Shown here: positions 7,301 to 7,769 of the stretch, in pieces
Layout of the letters: the number at the start of each line of letters is the position of its first letter
Position numbering within the stretch: the first letter of the stretch is position 1
Origin: an uncultured Alphaproteobacteria bacterium
GTDB taxonomy: Bacteria; Pseudomonadota; Alphaproteobacteria; UBA3830
Assembly (NCBI GenBank): GCA_905233775.1
Contig: CAJOEB010000075.1
Span: forward strand, 1 to 7,769
Direction of reading: 5' to 3'
DNA: 7,769 bases
Made by a program: the position numbers and the translations under genes
The notes under the pieces: generated by a model
Seen by the model: only the letters and a program-made list of their open reading frames with translations
The model's database searches: none
What the model was told of the DNA's origin: nothing

Positions 7301-7725
7301 AAAATAATAAGTTAAGTATAGAAGAGCTATTAAATCAATGGGGACAAAGGACAGTATTTGTTTCTAGAGATTATACAATTTCGTTGTTGATGAGCGAATT
7401 AAGAAACACTAACAAATTGCCAAAAAAAATAAATGATATAGTCAAAACGTTTAATACAGAACAATTATTTGCATTGAAATATTTATTAATATCATGCGTA
7501 GATACATCTTTTCACGACGCATTATGGAGTATAGAAAGTTATCCGGAACATAAGCTGATGTTAGAACATTCAAAGGAAAGTCTGTTAAATGTAGATGAAG
7601 AGCTAAATGCTGTGTTTGGTACAGGAATTACAGGAGCAATTTTAGATTATATAGATAAGTTCAGCAAATATAATACAGCAGATGAATTTTTAGAGACAGG
7701 AAGATTAGAGAAAAAAAACAGTTAG
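7297..7725 (+). CDS. Probable cognate immunity protein of the C-terminal toxin
   Basis: A 142-residue protein with no signal peptide or membrane segment, so probably cytoplasmic. The ATG overlaps the TGA of the toxin tail (ATGA) and has a GAGGA Shine-Dalgarno seven bases upstream. The sequence looks mostly helical: an N-terminal helix (SIEELLNQWGQRT), a central hydrophobic helix (TEQLFALKYLLISCVDTSFHDALWSIES), and an acidic C-terminal half ending in ILDYIDKFSKYNTADEFLETG. Small size, helical and Asp/Glu-rich character, and position directly behind a polymorphic-toxin C-terminus are what is known of CdiI-type immunity proteins, which bind and block their own toxin. No named immunity family was recognised with confidence. 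Unlike the toxin it is intact. The stop at 7723-7725 follows an eight-A run (7711-7718) within its last codons. Confidence 0.72.
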   Translation: MKNNKLSIEELLNQWGQRTVFVSRDYTISLLMSELRNTNKLPKKINDIVKTFNTEQLFALKYLLISCVDTSFHDALWSIESYPEHKLMLEHSKESLLNVDEELNAVFGTGITGAILDYIDKFSKYNTADEFLETGRLEKKNS

Positions 7726-7769
7726 CGAGGGAAAAGTGCATAGTGAGAGTCAAGGGGCAACGATATCAA
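7724..7769 (+). pseudogene. Start of a second (orphan) FHA/toxin cassette, cut by the window edge
   Basis: In frame 2 the last bases encode SEGKVHSESQGATIS, aligning codon for codon without gaps with NEREAHSSTHGATIS of the large protein (5607-5651). Eight of 15 residues and 29 of 45 bases are identical. The frame is open only from 7709 (TAG at 7706-7708) and has no convincing start, so this resembles a promoterless orphan module beginning in the FHA-2/pre-toxin region, as found downstream of many cdiA-type loci. The match is short and the assignment remains provisional. Confidence 0.5.

Noticed and set aside
1..7769. CRISPR arrays, tRNA/rRNA genes, insertion sequences
   Set aside because: No spaced direct repeats, RNA-gene motifs, transposase-like frames or terminal inverted repeats were noticed by reading.

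Overview
This window is almost entirely one strand of a very large surface-exoprotein gene of the filamentous-haemagglutinin (FHA)/CdiA two-partner-secretion type, followed by its C-terminal toxin module and a small immunity-type gene. FHA-like beta-helix repeats, a pre-toxin segment, a nuclease-like C-terminus and an overlapping small downstream gene point to a Gram-negative bacterium that uses contact-dependent polymorphic toxins. Most of the DNA is AT-rich. The taxon cannot be fixed from this window; a host-associated proteobacterium is only a guess.

Layout. Positions 2-2431 (frame 2) are open from the left edge and encode beta-helical repeats, so the true start, signal peptide and TPS secretion domain lie upstream. 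The frame is broken at about 2415-2431. The same protein continues in frame 0 as 2448-7121 (open from 2415, no Shine-Dalgarno before its first ATG). This part carries more repeats, duplicated TYD...GDFI modules, an FHA-2-like region, a GC-rich pre-toxin domain (about 5760-6095), then an abrupt change to AT-rich DNA. That change marks the variable C-terminal region: coiled coil, hydrophobic segment and a GGPGGGHHIH toxin domain. The frame breaks a second time at about 7064-7118. The missing C-terminal part of the toxin is still readable in frame 2 (7085-7300) and ends in an ATGA overlap with the next gene.

Positions 7297-7725 encode a 142-residue protein that, from position and size, is the likely cognate immunity protein. 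Immediately after it, the last 46 bases encode a short peptide similar to residues 1054-1068 of the large protein. This looks like the start of a second, orphan exoprotein/toxin cassette running off the right edge.

How it fits together: toxin and immunity genes are translationally coupled and the toxin tip is an exchangeable module. The frameshifts (real mutations or assembly errors) would silence the delivery stalk and truncate the toxin, while the immunity gene stays intact.
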